A DNA stretch of 64,000 nucleotides, taken from positions 62,001 through 126,000 of the forward strand of contig NZ_JABBND010000010.1 in assembly GCF_012933465.1 (NCBI RefSeq), read 5' to 3'. Made by a program: the position numbers and the translations under genes. Shown here one piece after another: positions 1 through 11,379 of the stretch (positions are counted from its first letter, which is position 1; every line of letters starts with the position of its first letter). This stretch comes from Actinomycetospora sp. TBRC 11914. GTDB taxonomy: Bacteria; Actinomycetota; Actinomycetes; Mycobacteriales; Pseudonocardiaceae. The notes under the pieces were generated by a model. That model was not told the DNA's origin. It did no database searches and was given only the letters and a program-made list of their open reading frames with translations.

Positions 1-388
1 TGCGGGTACGGACGGCGTCGAGCGACGCCTTCCCGCAGACGCCGCACGACGACGTCGTGTAGAAGCGGCGCTCGACCGAGTCGTCGGGCGGGGCGACGCC
101 GGGCGCGAGGGCGAGGTCGAGCACGTTGTAGGTGTTGCGTCCGGTGTCGTCGACCGAGTCGCAGTAGCGGGCCGTCTCGATGTCCTCGGCCGACGTGATC
201 ACGCCCTCGGTCAGCAGGAAGCCGTGGGCGAGCTCGACGTCGTGCCCCGGCGTGCGCATCGTGACGGCGAGCGCGCGGCCGTCCACGCGGATCTCCAGCG
301 GTTCCTCGGCGGCCAGCGCGTCCGGGCGGCGGCCCACGCCCTGTTCGCGCACGCGCACCACCGGGCGGCGCACGGTGACTCGTCCCAT
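1..388 (-). CDS. fdhD: FdhD, formate dehydrogenase accessory sulfurtransferase (5' part, runs off window)
   Basis: FdhD passes sulfur from a cysteine desulfurase to the molybdenum/guanine-dinucleotide cofactor of formate dehydrogenase in the cytoplasm. The visible 129 residues include the family landmark [15 protein letters not shown] near residues 48-62 and the sulfur-carrying CGVC pair at Cys115/Cys118. The gene is cut by the left edge, so only about the first half is present. The ATG at 388-386 has a GGAGG Shine-Dalgarno at 394-398. It is divergent from folC, with only 58 bp between the two starts. The formate dehydrogenase it serves is not in the window. Confidence 0.9.
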   Translation of the reverse strand, partial: MGRVTVRRPVVRVREQGVGRRPDALAAEEPLEIRVDGRALAVTMRTPGHDVELAHGFLLTEGVITSAEDIETARYCDSVDDTGRNTYNVLDLALAPGVAPPDDSVERRFYTTSSCGVCGKASLDAVRTR

Positions 389-393
389 GTCGG

Positions 394-398
394 CCTCC
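394..398 (-). promoter_or_regulatory. Shine-Dalgarno of fdhD
   Basis: GGAGG on the minus strand, 5 nt before the ATG. It fixes the fdhD start. Confidence 0.7.
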
Positions 399-434
399 AC
401 CTCACGGCTCGGCCTCCATCGTCTCACCCACCCG

Positions 435-440
435 TAGGAT
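435..440 (+). promoter_or_regulatory. -10 element of folC (leaderless)
   Basis: TAGGAT ends 6 nt before the GTG of folC and no Shine-Dalgarno is present. The transcript probably begins at the start codon, which supports the start at 447. Confidence 0.55.
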
Positions 441-446
441 CGGCCG

Positions 447-2018
447 GTGATGCGGTACGAGCCCTGGGCCGTCCCCGACGGCATCTCCTCCTCCCCGGAG
501 ACCGACGCCGCCGGCGACACCGACCCCGACGAGATCGCCCAGCTCCTGGCCGCGGCGGGCGGTGACACGACGCCGGGCGGCGCGGCGATGGCCGACGCCC
601 TGGTGCGGACCGGCCCGGACCCGGACGCGGTCCCGGACGCCGAGCACGACGGCCCCGACGACCTCGCCGCGCTGCGCGAGGTGGAGGCCGAGCTCGACCA
701 GCGCTGGCCGGAGACCCGGATCGAGCCGTCGCTGGAGCGCATCCGTGCGCTGTGTGACGTGCTCGGCGAGCCGCAGCGGGCCTACCCGGTGATCCACATC
801 GCGGGGACCAACGGCAAGTCGTCCGTCACCCGCATGATCGACGCTCTGCTGACCCGCATCGGACCGCGCACCGGGCGCTACACCAGCCCGCACCTGCAGC
901 GGGTCACCGAGCGCATCGCGCTGGACGGGCGGCCGATCTCCGCGCGGCGCTACGTGGAGACCTGGCGGGAGATCGCGCCCTACGTCGGGGTGGTCGACAA
1001 GGCCCGCGACGCCGTCGACGGCGTCCACTGCTCGAAGTTCGAGGTCCTGACGGCGATGGCGTTCGCGGCCTTCGCCGACGCCCCGGTCGACGTGGCCGTC
1101 GTCGAGACCGGGCTGGGCGGCTCGTGGGACGCCACGAACGTCGCCGACGGTGCGGTCGCGGCGATCACGCCGATCGGCATGGACCACATGAACTACCTGG
1201 GCTCGGACATCACCGGGATCGCCCGGGAGAAGGCGGGCATCATCAAGCCCGGCTCGGTCGCCCTGCTCGCCCAGCAGACCCCCGAGGTCGCGCAGGTGCT
1301 GCTCGAGCGCGCGGTCGAGGTCGACGCCGAGGTGGCCCGCGCCGGCGCCGAGTTCGGGGTGCTGGAGCGCTCGGTCGCCGTCGGCGGGCAGTCGCTGCGC
1401 CTGCAGGGGCTCGCCGGCGAGTACGACGACATCTACCTCCCGCTCTTCGGCGAGCACCAGGCCGGCAACGCCGCGCTCGCCCTCGCGGCGGTCGAGGCGT
1501 TCTTCGGGGCCGGCGCGTCGCGGCGGCTCGACATCGACGCCGTCCGCGACGCCTTCGCCGCGGTCCGCGTCCCGGGCCGGCTCGAGCGGCTGCGCTCCGC
1601 GCCCACGGTCGTGGTCGACGCCGCCCACAACCCGCACGGCGCCGCCGCCGCGGCCAACGCGGTCCGCGAGGAGTTCTCCTTCCGCAAGCTCGTCGGCGTC
1701 GTCGCGGTCATGGGCGACAAGGACGCCGACGGGATCCTCGCGGCCCTCGAGCCCGTGCTCGACGAGATCGTCGTGACCGGCATGTCCTCGCCCCGGGCCC
1801 TCGACCCCGACGAGCTCGGCGGCCTCGCCGTCGGCCGCTTCGGCGCCGAGCGGGTCGTCGTCGAGACCCGCACGGACGCGGCGCTCGAGACCGCGATCAG
1901 CATGGCCGAGGAGACTTCCGACGACGACGAGCCCGTCGCCGGCGGCGGGGTGCTCGTCATCGGCTCGGTCGTCGCGGCCGGCGAGGCCCGGACGCTGCTC
2001 GGGCGGGAGCCGTCGTGA
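447..2018 (+). CDS. folC: Bifunctional folylpolyglutamate synthase / dihydrofolate synthase
   Basis: FolC adds glutamate to dihydropteroate and to folates using ATP, in the cytoplasm, making and retaining folate cofactors. The P-loop reads AGTNGKSS at about residues 119-126. The Mur-ligase-like centre and C-terminal domain follow, including DAAHNPHG near residues 390-398. Total length is 523 residues. Compared with the usual 420-470, there is an acidic, low-complexity N-terminal extension of about 70 residues. A start at the ATG at 588 would remove much of it, but the TAGGAT six bases before GTG 447 argues for the long form. The stop overlaps the start of the next gene, so the two are probably translationally coupled. 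Confidence 0.95.
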   Translation: MMRYEPWAVPDGISSSPETDAAGDTDPDEIAQLLAAAGGDTTPGGAAMADALVRTGPDPDAVPDAEHDGPDDLAALREVEAELDQRWPETRIEPSLERIRALCDVLGEPQRAYPVIHIAGTNGKSSVTRMIDALLTRIGPRTGRYTSPHLQRVTERIALDGRPISARRYVETWREIAPYVGVVDKARDAVDGVHCSKFEVLTAMAFAAFADAPVDVAVVETGLGGSWDATNVADGAVAAITPIGMDHMNYLGSDITGIAREKAGIIKPGSVALLAQQTPEVAQVLLERAVEVDAEVARAGAEFGVLERSVAVGGQSLRLQGLAGEYDDIYLPLFGEHQAGNAALALAAVEAFFGAGASRRLDIDAVRDAFAAVRVPGRLERLRSAPTVVVDAAHNPHGAAAAANAVREEFSFRKLVGVVAVMGDKDADGILAALEPVLDEIVVTGMSSPRALDPDELGGLAVGRFGAERVVVETRTDAALETAISMAEETSDDDEPVAGGGVLVIGSVVAAGEARTLLGREPS

Positions 2019-2392
2019 GCGAGCAGCAGGACGTCGCCCGCCCGCCCGACGCCCGGCGCGCCTTCCGCGGGCCCGCCAGCGCCTGTCTCGTCCTCGAGGC
2101 GATCGCGGTGCCGCTGGTGCTGCCGGTGATGGCGCGGGTGGAGGGCGGGATCACCCCGGCCAAGCTGACACTGGTCCTCGTGCTGACGGTCGGGATGATC
2201 GTCGGCTGCGTCGTGATCCTGCGGCCCTGGGGACTGGCCTTCGCCGTCGGCCTCCAGGTGCTCATGCTCGTGGGCTTCGTGCTCTCGGCGTCCCTGGGCC
2301 TGATGGGGCTGATCTTCTGCCTCGTCTGGGGGCTCATGCTCTGGATGCGCCGCGAGGTGATCCGCCGCCAGGCGGAGTGGCCGACGGACTGA
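2015..2392 (+). CDS. DUF4233 family small membrane protein
   Basis: The protein has 125 residues with a short hydrophilic N-terminus and about four hydrophobic segments, ending in a basic WMRREVIRRQAEW tail on the probable cytoplasmic side. It matches the DUF4233 proteins that sit directly after folC in many actinobacteria; their function is unknown. The GTG start overlaps the folC TGA (GTGA), so it is co-translated with folC. No catalytic motif is visible. The conserved folC-DUF4233-ndk order is the main reason for the assignment. Confidence 0.8.
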   Translation: MSEQQDVARPPDARRAFRGPASACLVLEAIAVPLVLPVMARVEGGITPAKLTLVLVLTVGMIVGCVVILRPWGLAFAVGLQVLMLVGFVLSASLGLMGLIFCLVWGLMLWMRREVIRRQAEWPTD

Positions 2393-2490
2393 CCGCCGGA
2401 GGGGCCTTGGGTGGAGGGGCCGGCTGTTGCCTCGGCGAGCCGAGCCCCACGCGGCGGTGTGGTCGCGCCGGACGATCCCGGTGCGGCGCC

Positions 2491-2555
2491 CCTAGACAGT
2501 TGATCATGTGAACCGGCACGAGCGGCGCGCCGGTTTCCATGATCAAGTGCCTAGG
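2491..2555. terminator. Long imperfect palindrome downstream of the folC operon
   Basis: Arms at 2491-2517 and 2529-2555 match at 23 of 27 positions around an 11-nt loop, with TTGATCATG in the left arm and CATGATCAA in the right. It lies about 100 bp after the DUF4233 stop, and the outer flanks (GTGCGGCGC versus GTGCGCGGCAC) partly continue the symmetry. It probably terminates the folC operon. There is no T tract, so an intergenic palindromic element is the alternative. Confidence 0.5.
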
Positions 2556-2754
2556 GTGCGCGGCACGGAGCCCGCGTCCGGCGCCGACATGGAGTCGGGC
2601 TCCGGCCGGCCGGCGTGGACCCGGCCCTCGGCGGTCGGCACGGCTCCCTGACATCGGGGAGCGGTCGGCTCGCACTCCAGCGCCGCCGGCGGAGACGACG
2701 CGATGGAGTCGGAGTCGGTGGGAACGGCCGGGCATCGCGCGCCGTCGAAGCCCT
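2556..2754. other. Non-coding stretch before the frameshifted gene
   Basis: With the palindrome to its left, this is the remainder of a 362-bp gap between DUF4233 (ends 2392) and the next gene. I see no convincing promoter, RNA structure or coding sequence in it. Confidence 0.4.
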
Positions 2755-3697
2755 GTGGACCTGCGACGCCCCTTCCGGCACACCGACGCCATCGCCTCCG
2801 GCGCCCTCACGAGGCACCACCTCGGCACCGGGGAGTACCTGCCGCTGTTCCCCGGCGTCTCGGCGGGCGCCGGGGCCGTCGTCACGATGGCGCTGCGCGC
2901 CGAGGGGGCTCAGCAGGCCCGTCCGCGGGGCGTCGTCGCGAGTGTCGCCGCGGCGGGGGTGTGGGGCGTCGAACGTCGCTCCGGCGGACGTGACGGTGGA
3001 CCTCCTGGTCGACGAGGGCGGCGTGCGGGCGTGCCCCGGCGTCCGGTTGCGCCGGGCCGGCCTCCGGGACGGTGAGACGGCCGTGGTCGACCGCACCCGG
3101 GTCACGACCCCCGCGCGCACGGCGCTGGACCTGGCGCGGTGGTTGCCGCGCGGGGAGGCCGTCGTCGTGGTCGACGCCCTGCTCCGGGTGACGGGCACGG
3201 AGCTGGACGCGGTGCGGGCGGTCGCGGATGCCCACGCGGGGGAGCGGGACGTGCGGCGCGCGGCGGAGGCGCTCGCCTGGGTGGACCCGCGGAGTCCGAC
3301 GGCGCGGGTGTCGCGGGTGCGGGTCGGGCTGCTCGCGCGGGGGCTGGAGACGCCCCTGGTGGCGCAGCGGCTGCTGGACGGGGACGGGCGGCCGGTCGCG
3401 GAGCTCGCGCTGGCGTGGCCCGGGGTGCGCACGGGGGTGGCGCACCAGCAGGGTGTCCGGGGCGCGGCCGCGGCGCTCGGCTGGGAGGTGCTCGAGGTGC
3501 GCGCGGACGTCGCGGAGGTGTGGGGCACGCGGAACGCGCCGGCCCCGATCGACGTCCTCGCCCGGGAGCTCCGGCGGGCGGCGGACCGGTGGCACCCGGC
3601 GCCCCGCCTCGGGGGCCGCAACCCGGCGCGGCTGCCGCGCCCACCGGGGCCGGACGGGGAGTGCGACGGCGGTCTCAGTAGGCTCGTGCCCGCCTGA
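2755..3697 (+). pseudogene. AbiEi-antitoxin/DUF559-like protein, interrupted by a frameshift
   Basis: Two frames together give one recognisable protein. From GTG 2755 the first frame reads VDLRRPFRHTDAIASGAL and continues to GVWGV near 2968. The family pattern then resumes one frame over at NVAPADVTVDLLVDEGG and runs through TRVTTPARTALDLARWL to the stop at 3697. Such proteins are common in actinobacteria: a winged-helix AbiEi-like N-terminal half and a DUF559/Vsr nuclease-like C-terminal half. Here the usual VEYDG nuclease motif is degraded to VAHQQG. A one-base insertion, in or next to the GGGG run near 2961-2966, would explain the break. It is either a decaying gene or an assembly error. 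No AbiEii-like partner is adjacent. Confidence 0.6.
3679..3684 (+). promoter_or_regulatory. -10 element of ndk
   Basis: TAGGCT inside the tail of the preceding broken gene. It implies a leader of roughly 35 nt that carries the ndk Shine-Dalgarno. Confidence 0.4.
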
Positions 3698-3725
3698 ACA
3701 GTGGAATCGAGGGGAGAGGAGCGCC

Positions 3726-4133
3726 GTGTCCGACGAGCGCACCCTGGTGCTGGTGAAGCCCGACGGCGTGCAGCGTGGCCTGGTGGGCGAGGTGATCTCG
3801 CGCATCGAGCGCAAGGGCCTGCGCCTGGCGTCGCTGGAGCTCAAGACCGTGGAGCGCTCGCTGGCCGAGCAGCACTACGCCGAGCACGCCGAGCGCCCGT
3901 TCTTCGGCGAGCTGATCGAGTTCATTACGTCCGGGCAGGTCGTGGCGGCGGTCGTCGAGGGGCCGCGGGCGATCGCGGCGTTCCGGCAGATCGCCGGCGG
4001 CACCGACCCGGTCGAGAAGGCCGCGCCGGGCTCGCTGCGGGGCGATCTCGCCCTGGAGACGGGGTCGAACATCGTGCACGGCTCGGACTCCCCGGAGTCG
4101 GCCGAGCGCGAGATCAAGCTCTGGTTCGGCTGA
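3726..4133 (+). CDS. ndk: Nucleoside diphosphate kinase
   Basis: Ndk transfers the terminal phosphate between nucleoside triphosphates and diphosphates through a phosphohistidine, balancing NTP/dNTP pools. The 135-residue length is typical. [15 protein letters not shown] lies near residues 9-23, and the active-site histidine is His118 in NIVHGSD. The GTG start at 3726 is preceded by a purine-rich GGAGAGGAG. It sits just before the radical-SAM pair and follows the folC-DUF4233 genes, as in related genomes. Confidence 0.96.
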   Translation: MSDERTLVLVKPDGVQRGLVGEVISRIERKGLRLASLELKTVERSLAEQHYAEHAERPFFGELIEFITSGQVVAAVVEGPRAIAAFRQIAGGTDPVEKAAPGSLRGDLALETGSNIVHGSDSPESAEREIKLWFG

Positions 4134-4137
4134 CGCC

Positions 4138-4143
4138 TACCCT
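4138..4143 (+). promoter_or_regulatory. -10 element of the radical SAM gene (leaderless)
   Basis: TACCCT straddles the end of ndk and lies 7 nt before the ATG at 4151. No Shine-Dalgarno is visible. Confidence 0.45.
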
Positions 4144-4150
4144 GGGCCGC

Positions 4151-6174
<2,024 letters not shown>

Positions 6175-6178
<4 letters not shown>

Positions 6179-7095
6179 GCCGGGGCGGCGCGGCCGCGCA
6201 CCCGTCGGCGCCCACGGTGGCGAAGGTGCGCATGCGGTTCGCCAAGCGCGGCCGGGCGCGGTTCAGCTCGCACCGGGACGTCGCGCGGGCGATGGAGTGG
6301 GCGCTGCGCCGCGCCGGGGTGCCGGTCTCGCTCTCGCACGGCTTCAGCCCGCACCCGCGGCTCTCGTGGATCGGCGCCGCGCCGACGGGGGCCGCCAGCG
6401 AGGCCGAGTTCGTCGAGATCGGGCTCACCAGGGATCTGGAGCCCTCGACGCTGGCCCGCGAGGTGGACGCGGTGCTGCCGGAGGGCCTGTCGGTCCTCGA
6501 CGTCGTGCGGGCCGGACCCGGCGCCCTCGCCGACCGCATCGACACCTCCGTCTGGCGGATCGCGATGCCCGGGGTGGAGCCGCAGGCGCTCGTCGAGGCG
6601 GTCGCGGCCCTCGAGGCGGCGCCCGTCGTCGAGGTCGAGCGGATGACCAAGAACGGGCCACGCACCCTCGACGTCCGCGCGGCGCTCGTGCGCGTCGACG
6701 TCATGCCGCCCCTCGACGACCGTCACCCGAACGATGCACGATCGGCAGATGACGCGTCGGGAGACGACGGACGGCCGGCAGGTGACCTGCTCGGGGGCGC
6801 CTCCGACGGCGCGCCCGAGGTCTCCGACCTCCGTGACCGGCCACACGGTTCGGCGTGTGGGACACTGTCGGCGGTCGTACGGCACACCACGCCGGCCGTG
6901 CGACCCGACGACGTGGTGAGTGCGCTGCGCACCGTCGCCGGGCTGGAGCCGCCCGTCCCCGTCCTGGCGACGAGGACGGCGCAGGGCCGGCTCGGCGCGA
7001 GCGCAGAGTTGCTCGATCCGCTCGAGGAGGACCGCGCGACGACCGGTCGCGAGCCCCACCCCGAGAGGCACGTCGGCGAGGACCGCCCGGTCTGA
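6175..7095 (+). CDS. TIGR03936/DUF2344 partner of the radical SAM protein
   Basis: 306 residues. The family signature [17 protein letters not shown] occurs near residue 20, followed by [18 protein letters not shown]. The start overlaps the preceding stop (GTGA), so it is translationally coupled to the radical SAM gene. A charged, low-complexity insert of about 50 residues (roughly 185-235, rich in D, G, R and S) interrupts the domain, and the strand motif [20 protein letters not shown] resumes after it. The insert looks like a lineage-specific loop. Function unknown; it presumably forms a complex with its neighbour. Confidence 0.85.
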
Positions 7096-7260
7096 GGACG
7101 GCGCGGGGCCCGACCGGGCCGCCGCCGCCCCCAGCACCGGACGCCCGACGATTTCCGGCGGAACCCGGTACCCCGAGTACCGGAGGCCGTCAGGCGAGAC
7201 CACGCGATGCCCTCGTGTGGCCGCGACCGGGAGGTCGCGCCCGGGGGCCGAAGGAGTTGC

Positions 7261-10200
7261 ATGACCGAGAACGAGGCCCAGCTCCCCGCCTCACCCTCCT
7301 CCACGGCGCCGCCGTCGGGTCGCCCGGACGACTCGACGCTCGCGGCGCTGCCCGACAAGCTGCGGGTGCACGCACTCGCCCGACTGGTGGGCTCCTCGAG
7401 CCGCGAGGTGCTCGCCGTCCTCGCGCGGCTCGACGTGGCCGCGCGCAGCGCCCAGTCCAGCGTCGACCGCACCACGGTGTCCCGCGTGGTCGACGAGCTC
7501 TTCGGATCCGGGACCCCCGCCGACACGCCGACCCCCGTCGCCGAGGCCCCCGCGGCCGACCCGGTGGTCCTCCCCGACGCCCCGGCCCCCGAGCCGGCGG
7601 CGGCCGGGGACGGCGAGGTCACCGGGGCGATCAGCGCCGCGCCCTCCGCGCCCGCCGCGCTCTTCCTCGCGCCGGACACCAGCACGCCCGACGGGGAGTC
7701 GGGCGGGCGCCGTCGGCGTCGGGGCAGCCGGTCCGCGGGGGTCGTGACCCCCGACGAGACCGCCGAGAGCACCGAGACCGCGCCCGAGCAGGCCCCGGCC
7801 GGGTCCGGCGAGGCCGACGACCAGGACGAGTCCGACGACGTGTCGGGCAGCGAGGCGGCGGGCGGCGCCGACGCGGACGGCGACGAGGAGTCGGGCCGGC
7901 GGCGTCGTCGTCGCGGGCGCCGGGGCCGCGGCCGGGGCCGGGGCGGCGCGGACGACGAGTCCGGCGACGACTCGCCCGAGGGCTCCGACGACAACGACGC
8001 CGAGGACGCGTCGGGCTCCGCCGAGGACTCCTCGGACGACGACGAGGCGAACGACGACACGGCCGAGGGCGACTCCGCCGAGGGCGCCGAGGACGGCGAC
8101 ACGGCCGAGGGCGGCTCGTCCGGGTCCTCCCGCCGCCGCCGGCGGCGGCGCCGGCGCAGCTCGGACGACAACGGCGACGGCTCCACGAACGACGACCCGC
8201 CCAACACGGTCACCCACGTCCGCGAGAAGACCGAGGGCGAGGCCAGGAAGCGCTCGAGCGACGACGAGGTCAAGGGCGTCAAGGGCTCCACGCGCCTCGA
8301 GGCGAAGCGCCAGCGCCGCCGCGACGGGCGCGAGGCCGGCCGTCGTCGTCCGGCGATCCTCTCCGAGTCGGAGTTCCTGGCGCGCCGCGAGGCCGTCGAG
8401 CGGACGATGGTCGTGCGCCAGCAGGCCGACCGCAACCAGATCGGCGTGCTCGAGGACGGCGTGCTCGTCGAGCACTTCGTCGCCGGCAGCGGCCAGAACT
8501 CGATGGTCGGCAACGTCTACCTCGGTCGCGTGCAGAACGTGCTGCCCTCGATGGAGGCGGCGTTCGTCGACATCGGGCGTGGCCGCAACGCGGTCCTCTA
8601 CGCCGGCGAGGTCAACTGGGACGCGTCGGGCCTCGAGGGCAAGCAGCGCAAGATCGAGCAGGCGCTCTCCTCCGGCGACAGCGTCCTGGTGCAGGTCACC
8701 AAGGACCCGGTCGGCCACAAGGGCGCCCGGCTCACCACCCAGATCAGCCTGCCCGGCCGGTTCCTCGTCTATGTGCCCGGCGGCGGCGCCACCGGCATCA
8801 GCCGCAAGCTGCCCGAGACCGAGCGCAAGCGGCTCAAGGAGATCCTCAAGCGGATCGTCCCGTCCGAGGCCGGCGTGATCATCCGGACGGCCGCCGAGGG
8901 CGTCGAGGAGGCCGAGCTCGAGCGCGACGTGCGCCGGCTGGCCGCCCAGTGGGAGGTCATCGAGAAGACCGGGCGCGAGGCCGCCGAGAACAAGGGCGCC
9001 GAGGGCGGCGGCAAGGGCAAGGGCAAGGGCGCGGCCAAGGCACCGACGCTGGTGCACGAGGAGCCCGACCTGCTCATCCGGGTCGTGCGCGACATGTTCA
9101 ACGAGGACTTCTCGAAGCTCGTCATCTCCGGCGAGCAGGCGTGGGAGACCCTCGAGGGCTACATCTCCCACGTCGCGCCGGAGCTGGTCGCCCGCCTGGA
9201 GCGCCACATCGGTCCCGAGGACGTGTTCAGTGCCCACCGCATCGACGAGCAGCTGGTGAAGGCGCTCGACCGCAAGGTCTGGCTGCCCTCCGGCGGCACG
9301 CTGGTCATCGACCGCACCGAGGCGATGACGGTGGTCGACGTCAACACCGGGAAGTTCACCGGCTCCGGGGGCAACCTCGAGGAGACGGTGACCCGGAACA
9401 ACCTCGAGGCCGCCGAGGAGGTCGTGCGCCAGCTCCGGCTGCGCGACATCGGCGGCATGATCGTCATCGACTTCATCGACATGGTCCTGGAGTCCAACCG
9501 CGACCTCGTGCTGCGCCGGCTCACCGAGTGCCTCGGCCGCGACCGCACGCGCCACCAGGTCGCCGAGGTCACCTCGCTCGGGCTCGTCCAGATGACCCGC
9601 AAGCGGGTGGGACAGGGGCTGCTCGACGAGTTCTCCACGCCCTGCGAGCACTGCAAGGGCCGCGGCGTCATCGTCCACACCGAGCCGGTGATGGGCACGC
9701 ACGACCACGGGCGCGGGGGCCAGAACGGCCAGGGCGGCGGCCAGAACGGCTCGTCCGGGTCCGCGGCGTCGTCGGGCTCGTCCGGGTCCTCGGGCTCGTC
9801 CTCGGCCGCCGGCGAGTCGGCCGGCGGGAGCGCGGACCCGAACGGTTCCGGGCAGAACGGGTCGGGCCAGAACGGCTCGTCCGGTTCCGGGCGCCGTCGC
9901 GGCCGGGGCCGGCGCGGGGCGTCCTCCGAGGGCGGCTCACCGACCACGGTCGCGGCCTCGGCGGACGCCGACGCGACGTCGAACGGGACCGGCGGTCCGG
10001 TCCCGAGCCCGGCCGCCTTCGCGCACACCCGCCGGCACGCGTCCGGGGCCGAGGACGCCGTCGACGAGACGGCCGACGAGGCCGCGGAGCCCGAGGTCGC
10101 GCTCGAGGCCGAGCAGGCCGAGGAGAGCACCGGGTCCCCGGAGCCCGTCGAGGACGCGGGGGAGCAGGCCGAGGAGACGGTGGCCGAGGCCCCCGAGGAG

Positions 10201-10533
10201 ACCGCCGACGAGCCGCAGGGGACGACGACGGCCGCGGCCCCGGGGTCGCCCGGCCCCGTCGCGCCGGCCGGGGAGGAGCCCGACCAGCCGGACCTGCCCG
10301 GCGTCACGCCCGTCACCGCCGAGCCCACACCCGCCGTCGGGACCTCCACGGCCACCGACGCGGCGTCCGCACCCGCGGTCGGCCCGGCGGCGCCCGTGAG
10401 CGAGGAGCCCGACCAGCCCGAGACGCCGGCCCCGGCCGACGACGACGGCACGTCCCCGACGACGCCGGGCCGGCGCCGGCGCCGGGCCGCCTCCCGGCCC
10501 GCCGGGCCGCCCGTGGGGGTCGGCGGGAGCTGA
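7261..10533 (+). CDS. rne: Ribonuclease E/G
   Basis: Endoribonuclease for rRNA/tRNA maturation and mRNA decay; 1090 residues. The N-terminal 370 residues are low complexity with alternating acidic runs and [15 protein letters not shown]-type basic runs. The S1 domain follows ([23 protein letters not shown], split around residues 415-440). The catalytic DNase I-like region has [11 protein letters not shown] and [10 protein letters not shown] near residues 690-745 and the Zn-link CEHCKGRG near 795. The last 270 residues are Gly/Ser/Gln-rich and then acidic and Pro/Ala-rich, typical of actinobacterial RNase E. The ATG at 7261 has AAGGAG at 7251-7256; an in-frame ATG at 7207 lacks that support. 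Confidence 0.95.
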   Translation: MTENEAQLPASPSSTAPPSGRPDDSTLAALPDKLRVHALARLVGSSSREVLAVLARLDVAARSAQSSVDRTTVSRVVDELFGSGTPADTPTPVAEAPAADPVVLPDAPAPEPAAAGDGEVTGAISAAPSAPAALFLAPDTSTPDGESGGRRRRRGSRSAGVVTPDETAESTETAPEQAPAGSGEADDQDESDDVSGSEAAGGADADGDEESGRRRRRRGRRGRGRGRGGADDESGDDSPEGSDDNDAEDASGSAEDSSDDDEANDDTAEGDSAEGAEDGDTAEGGSSGSSRRRRRRRRRSSDDNGDGSTNDDPPNTVTHVREKTEGEARKRSSDDEVKGVKGSTRLEAKRQRRRDGREAGRRRPAILSESEFLARREAVERTMVVRQQADRNQIGVLEDGVLVEHFVAGSGQNSMVGNVYLGRVQNVLPSMEAAFVDIGRGRNAVLYAGEVNWDASGLEGKQRKIEQALSSGDSVLVQVTKDPVGHKGARLTTQISLPGRFLVYVPGGGATGISRKLPETERKRLKEILKRIVPSEAGVIIRTAAEGVEEAELERDVRRLAAQWEVIEKTGREAAENKGAEGGGKGKGKGAAKAPTLVHEEPDLLIRVVRDMFNEDFSKLVISGEQAWETLEGYISHVAPELVARLERHIGPEDVFSAHRIDEQLVKALDRKVWLPSGGTLVIDRTEAMTVVDVNTGKFTGSGGNLEETVTRNNLEAAEEVVRQLRLRDIGGMIVIDFIDMVLESNRDLVLRRLTECLGRDRTRHQVAEVTSLGLVQMTRKRVGQGLLDEFSTPCEHCKGRGVIVHTEPVMGTHDHGRGGQNGQGGGQNGSSGSAASSGSSGSSGSSSAAGESAGGSADPNGSGQNGSGQNGSSGSGRRRGRGRRGASSEGGSPTTVAASADADATSNGTGGPVPSPAAFAHTRRHASGAEDAVDETADEAAEPEVALEAEQAEESTGSPEPVEDAGEQAEETVAEAPEETADEPQGTTTAAAPGSPGPVAPAGEEPDQPDLPGVTPVTAEPTPAVGTSTATDAASAPAVGPAAPVSEEPDQPETPAPADDDGTSPTTPGRRRRRAASRPAGPPVGVGGS

Positions 10534-10545
10534 GCCCGTTCGGCC

Positions 10546-10574
10546 GCGGCCACCCCGGCGCCCGGGGTGGCCGC
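10546..10574 (+). terminator. Hairpin after rne
   Basis: A perfect 13-bp stem (10546-10558 with 10562-10574) around a 3-nt loop, 13 nt after the rne stop. There is no T tract, as is common in this GC range. It separates rne from the rplU-rpmA unit. Confidence 0.6.
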
Positions 10575-10600
10575 GGCGGCGGGTATCGTGGTCCCCAGCA

Positions 10601-10625
10601 GCGCAGGGGTGTCGAGCCCCTGCGC
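10601..10625 (+). promoter_or_regulatory. 5' leader hairpin upstream of rplU
   Basis: A 9-bp perfect stem GCGCAGGGG/CCCCTGCGC with a 7-nt loop lies in the 135-nt leader of rplU. A TATCGT at 10584-10589 could be the -10 hexamer. Ribosomal protein leaders are often autoregulatory, but nothing here proves binding. Confidence 0.35.
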
Positions 10626-10709
10626 GCGGTGAGGCGCCCGCTCCGCGGTGAGCGTGGGCCCTCCCGTGAACCAGACAGACGTCCAGCACGACAGGAGCCT
10701 GCGTCCGAG

Positions 10710-11009
10710 ATGTACGCGATCGTGAAGACCGGCGGCAAGCAGTACAAGGTCGCGGTCGGCGACGTCGTCGACGTGGAGCTCCTGGACGGCGACTCGGTCG
10801 ACCTCCAGCCGATCCTCGTCGTCGACGGCTCGACCGTTCTCTCCTCGGCCGACGACCTCGCGAAGGTCTCGATCACCGGCAACATCGTCGGTGAGGCCAA
10901 GGGCCCGAAGATCAAGATCCTGAAGTACAAGAACAAGACCGGCTACAAGCGGCGCGTCGGCCACCGTCAGCGCTACAGCCAGGTCGAGATCACCGGCATC
11001 TCGAAGTAA
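10710..11009 (+). CDS. rplU: 50S ribosomal protein L21
   Basis: 99 residues starting [14 protein letters not shown], with the basic C-terminal [14 protein letters not shown] motif that contacts 23S rRNA. AGGAG lies 12 nt before the ATG. It forms the usual rplU-rpmA-obgE order and is 15 nt from rpmA. Confidence 0.97.
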   Translation: MYAIVKTGGKQYKVAVGDVVDVELLDGDSVDLQPILVVDGSTVLSSADDLAKVSITGNIVGEAKGPKIKILKYKNKTGYKRRVGHRQRYSQVEITGISK

Positions 11010-11024
11010 GGGGAGCGACACACC

Positions 11025-11282
11025 ATGGCTCACAAGAAGGGTGCGTCCAGCTCCCGCAACGGTCGCGACTCGAACGCCCAGCGGCTCGGGGTCAAGCGCT
11101 ACGGCGGCCAGGTCGTCAAGGCCGGCGAGATCCTGGTCCGCCAGCGTGGCACCAAGTTCCACCCGGGCGTCGGCGTCGGCCGCGGCGGGGACGACACGCT
11201 GTTCGCGCTGGTCGCGGGCGCCGTGCAGTTCGGCCACAAGGCCGGGCGCAAGAACGTCAACATCGTGCCGGTCGAGGCCTGA
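11025..11282 (+). CDS. rpmA: 50S ribosomal protein L27
   Basis: 85 residues, starting [20 protein letters not shown]; the N-terminus reaches the peptidyl-transferase centre. There is no cleavable Firmicutes-type extension. An AGGGGAGC Shine-Dalgarno precedes the ATG. It is co-transcribed with rplU and followed by a strong terminator. Confidence 0.97.
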   Translation: MAHKKGASSSRNGRDSNAQRLGVKRYGGQVVKAGEILVRQRGTKFHPGVGVGRGGDDTLFALVAGAVQFGHKAGRKNVNIVPVEA

Positions 11283-11305
11283 GCCTCCACCAGCAGAACC
11301 ACCGG

Positions 11306-11337
11306 CGAGGGGCGGGCCCGATCGGGTCCGCCCCTCG
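11306..11337 (+). terminator. Terminator after rpmA
   Basis: An almost perfect palindrome with CGAGGGGCGG at one end and CCGCCCCTCG at the other, one G-T wobble, followed by the T-rich TCGTCTTTC. It separates rplU-rpmA from obgE. Confidence 0.8.
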
Positions 11338-11379
11338 TCGTCTTTCAGGACAGCTCGTGGCGCGGGAAGGAAGGGCCTC

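Noticed and set aside
1-388. fdhD plus the YeeE/YedE and SBP56 genes as a selenium pathway
   Set aside because: fdhD is 51 kb away and there is no selD, selA, selB or selC in view. The SBP56 protein lacks the selenium-binding cysteines. Sulfur explains the set better.
402-1637. Long open frames opposite folC and opposite most other genes
   Set aside because: GC-rich third positions keep the antisense frames open. Their products are Arg/Pro/Ala-rich, match no family and overlap confirmed genes.
2755-3697. Toxin-antitoxin system
   Set aside because: Only the AbiEi/DUF559-like remnant is present; there is no toxin gene on either side and the frame is broken.
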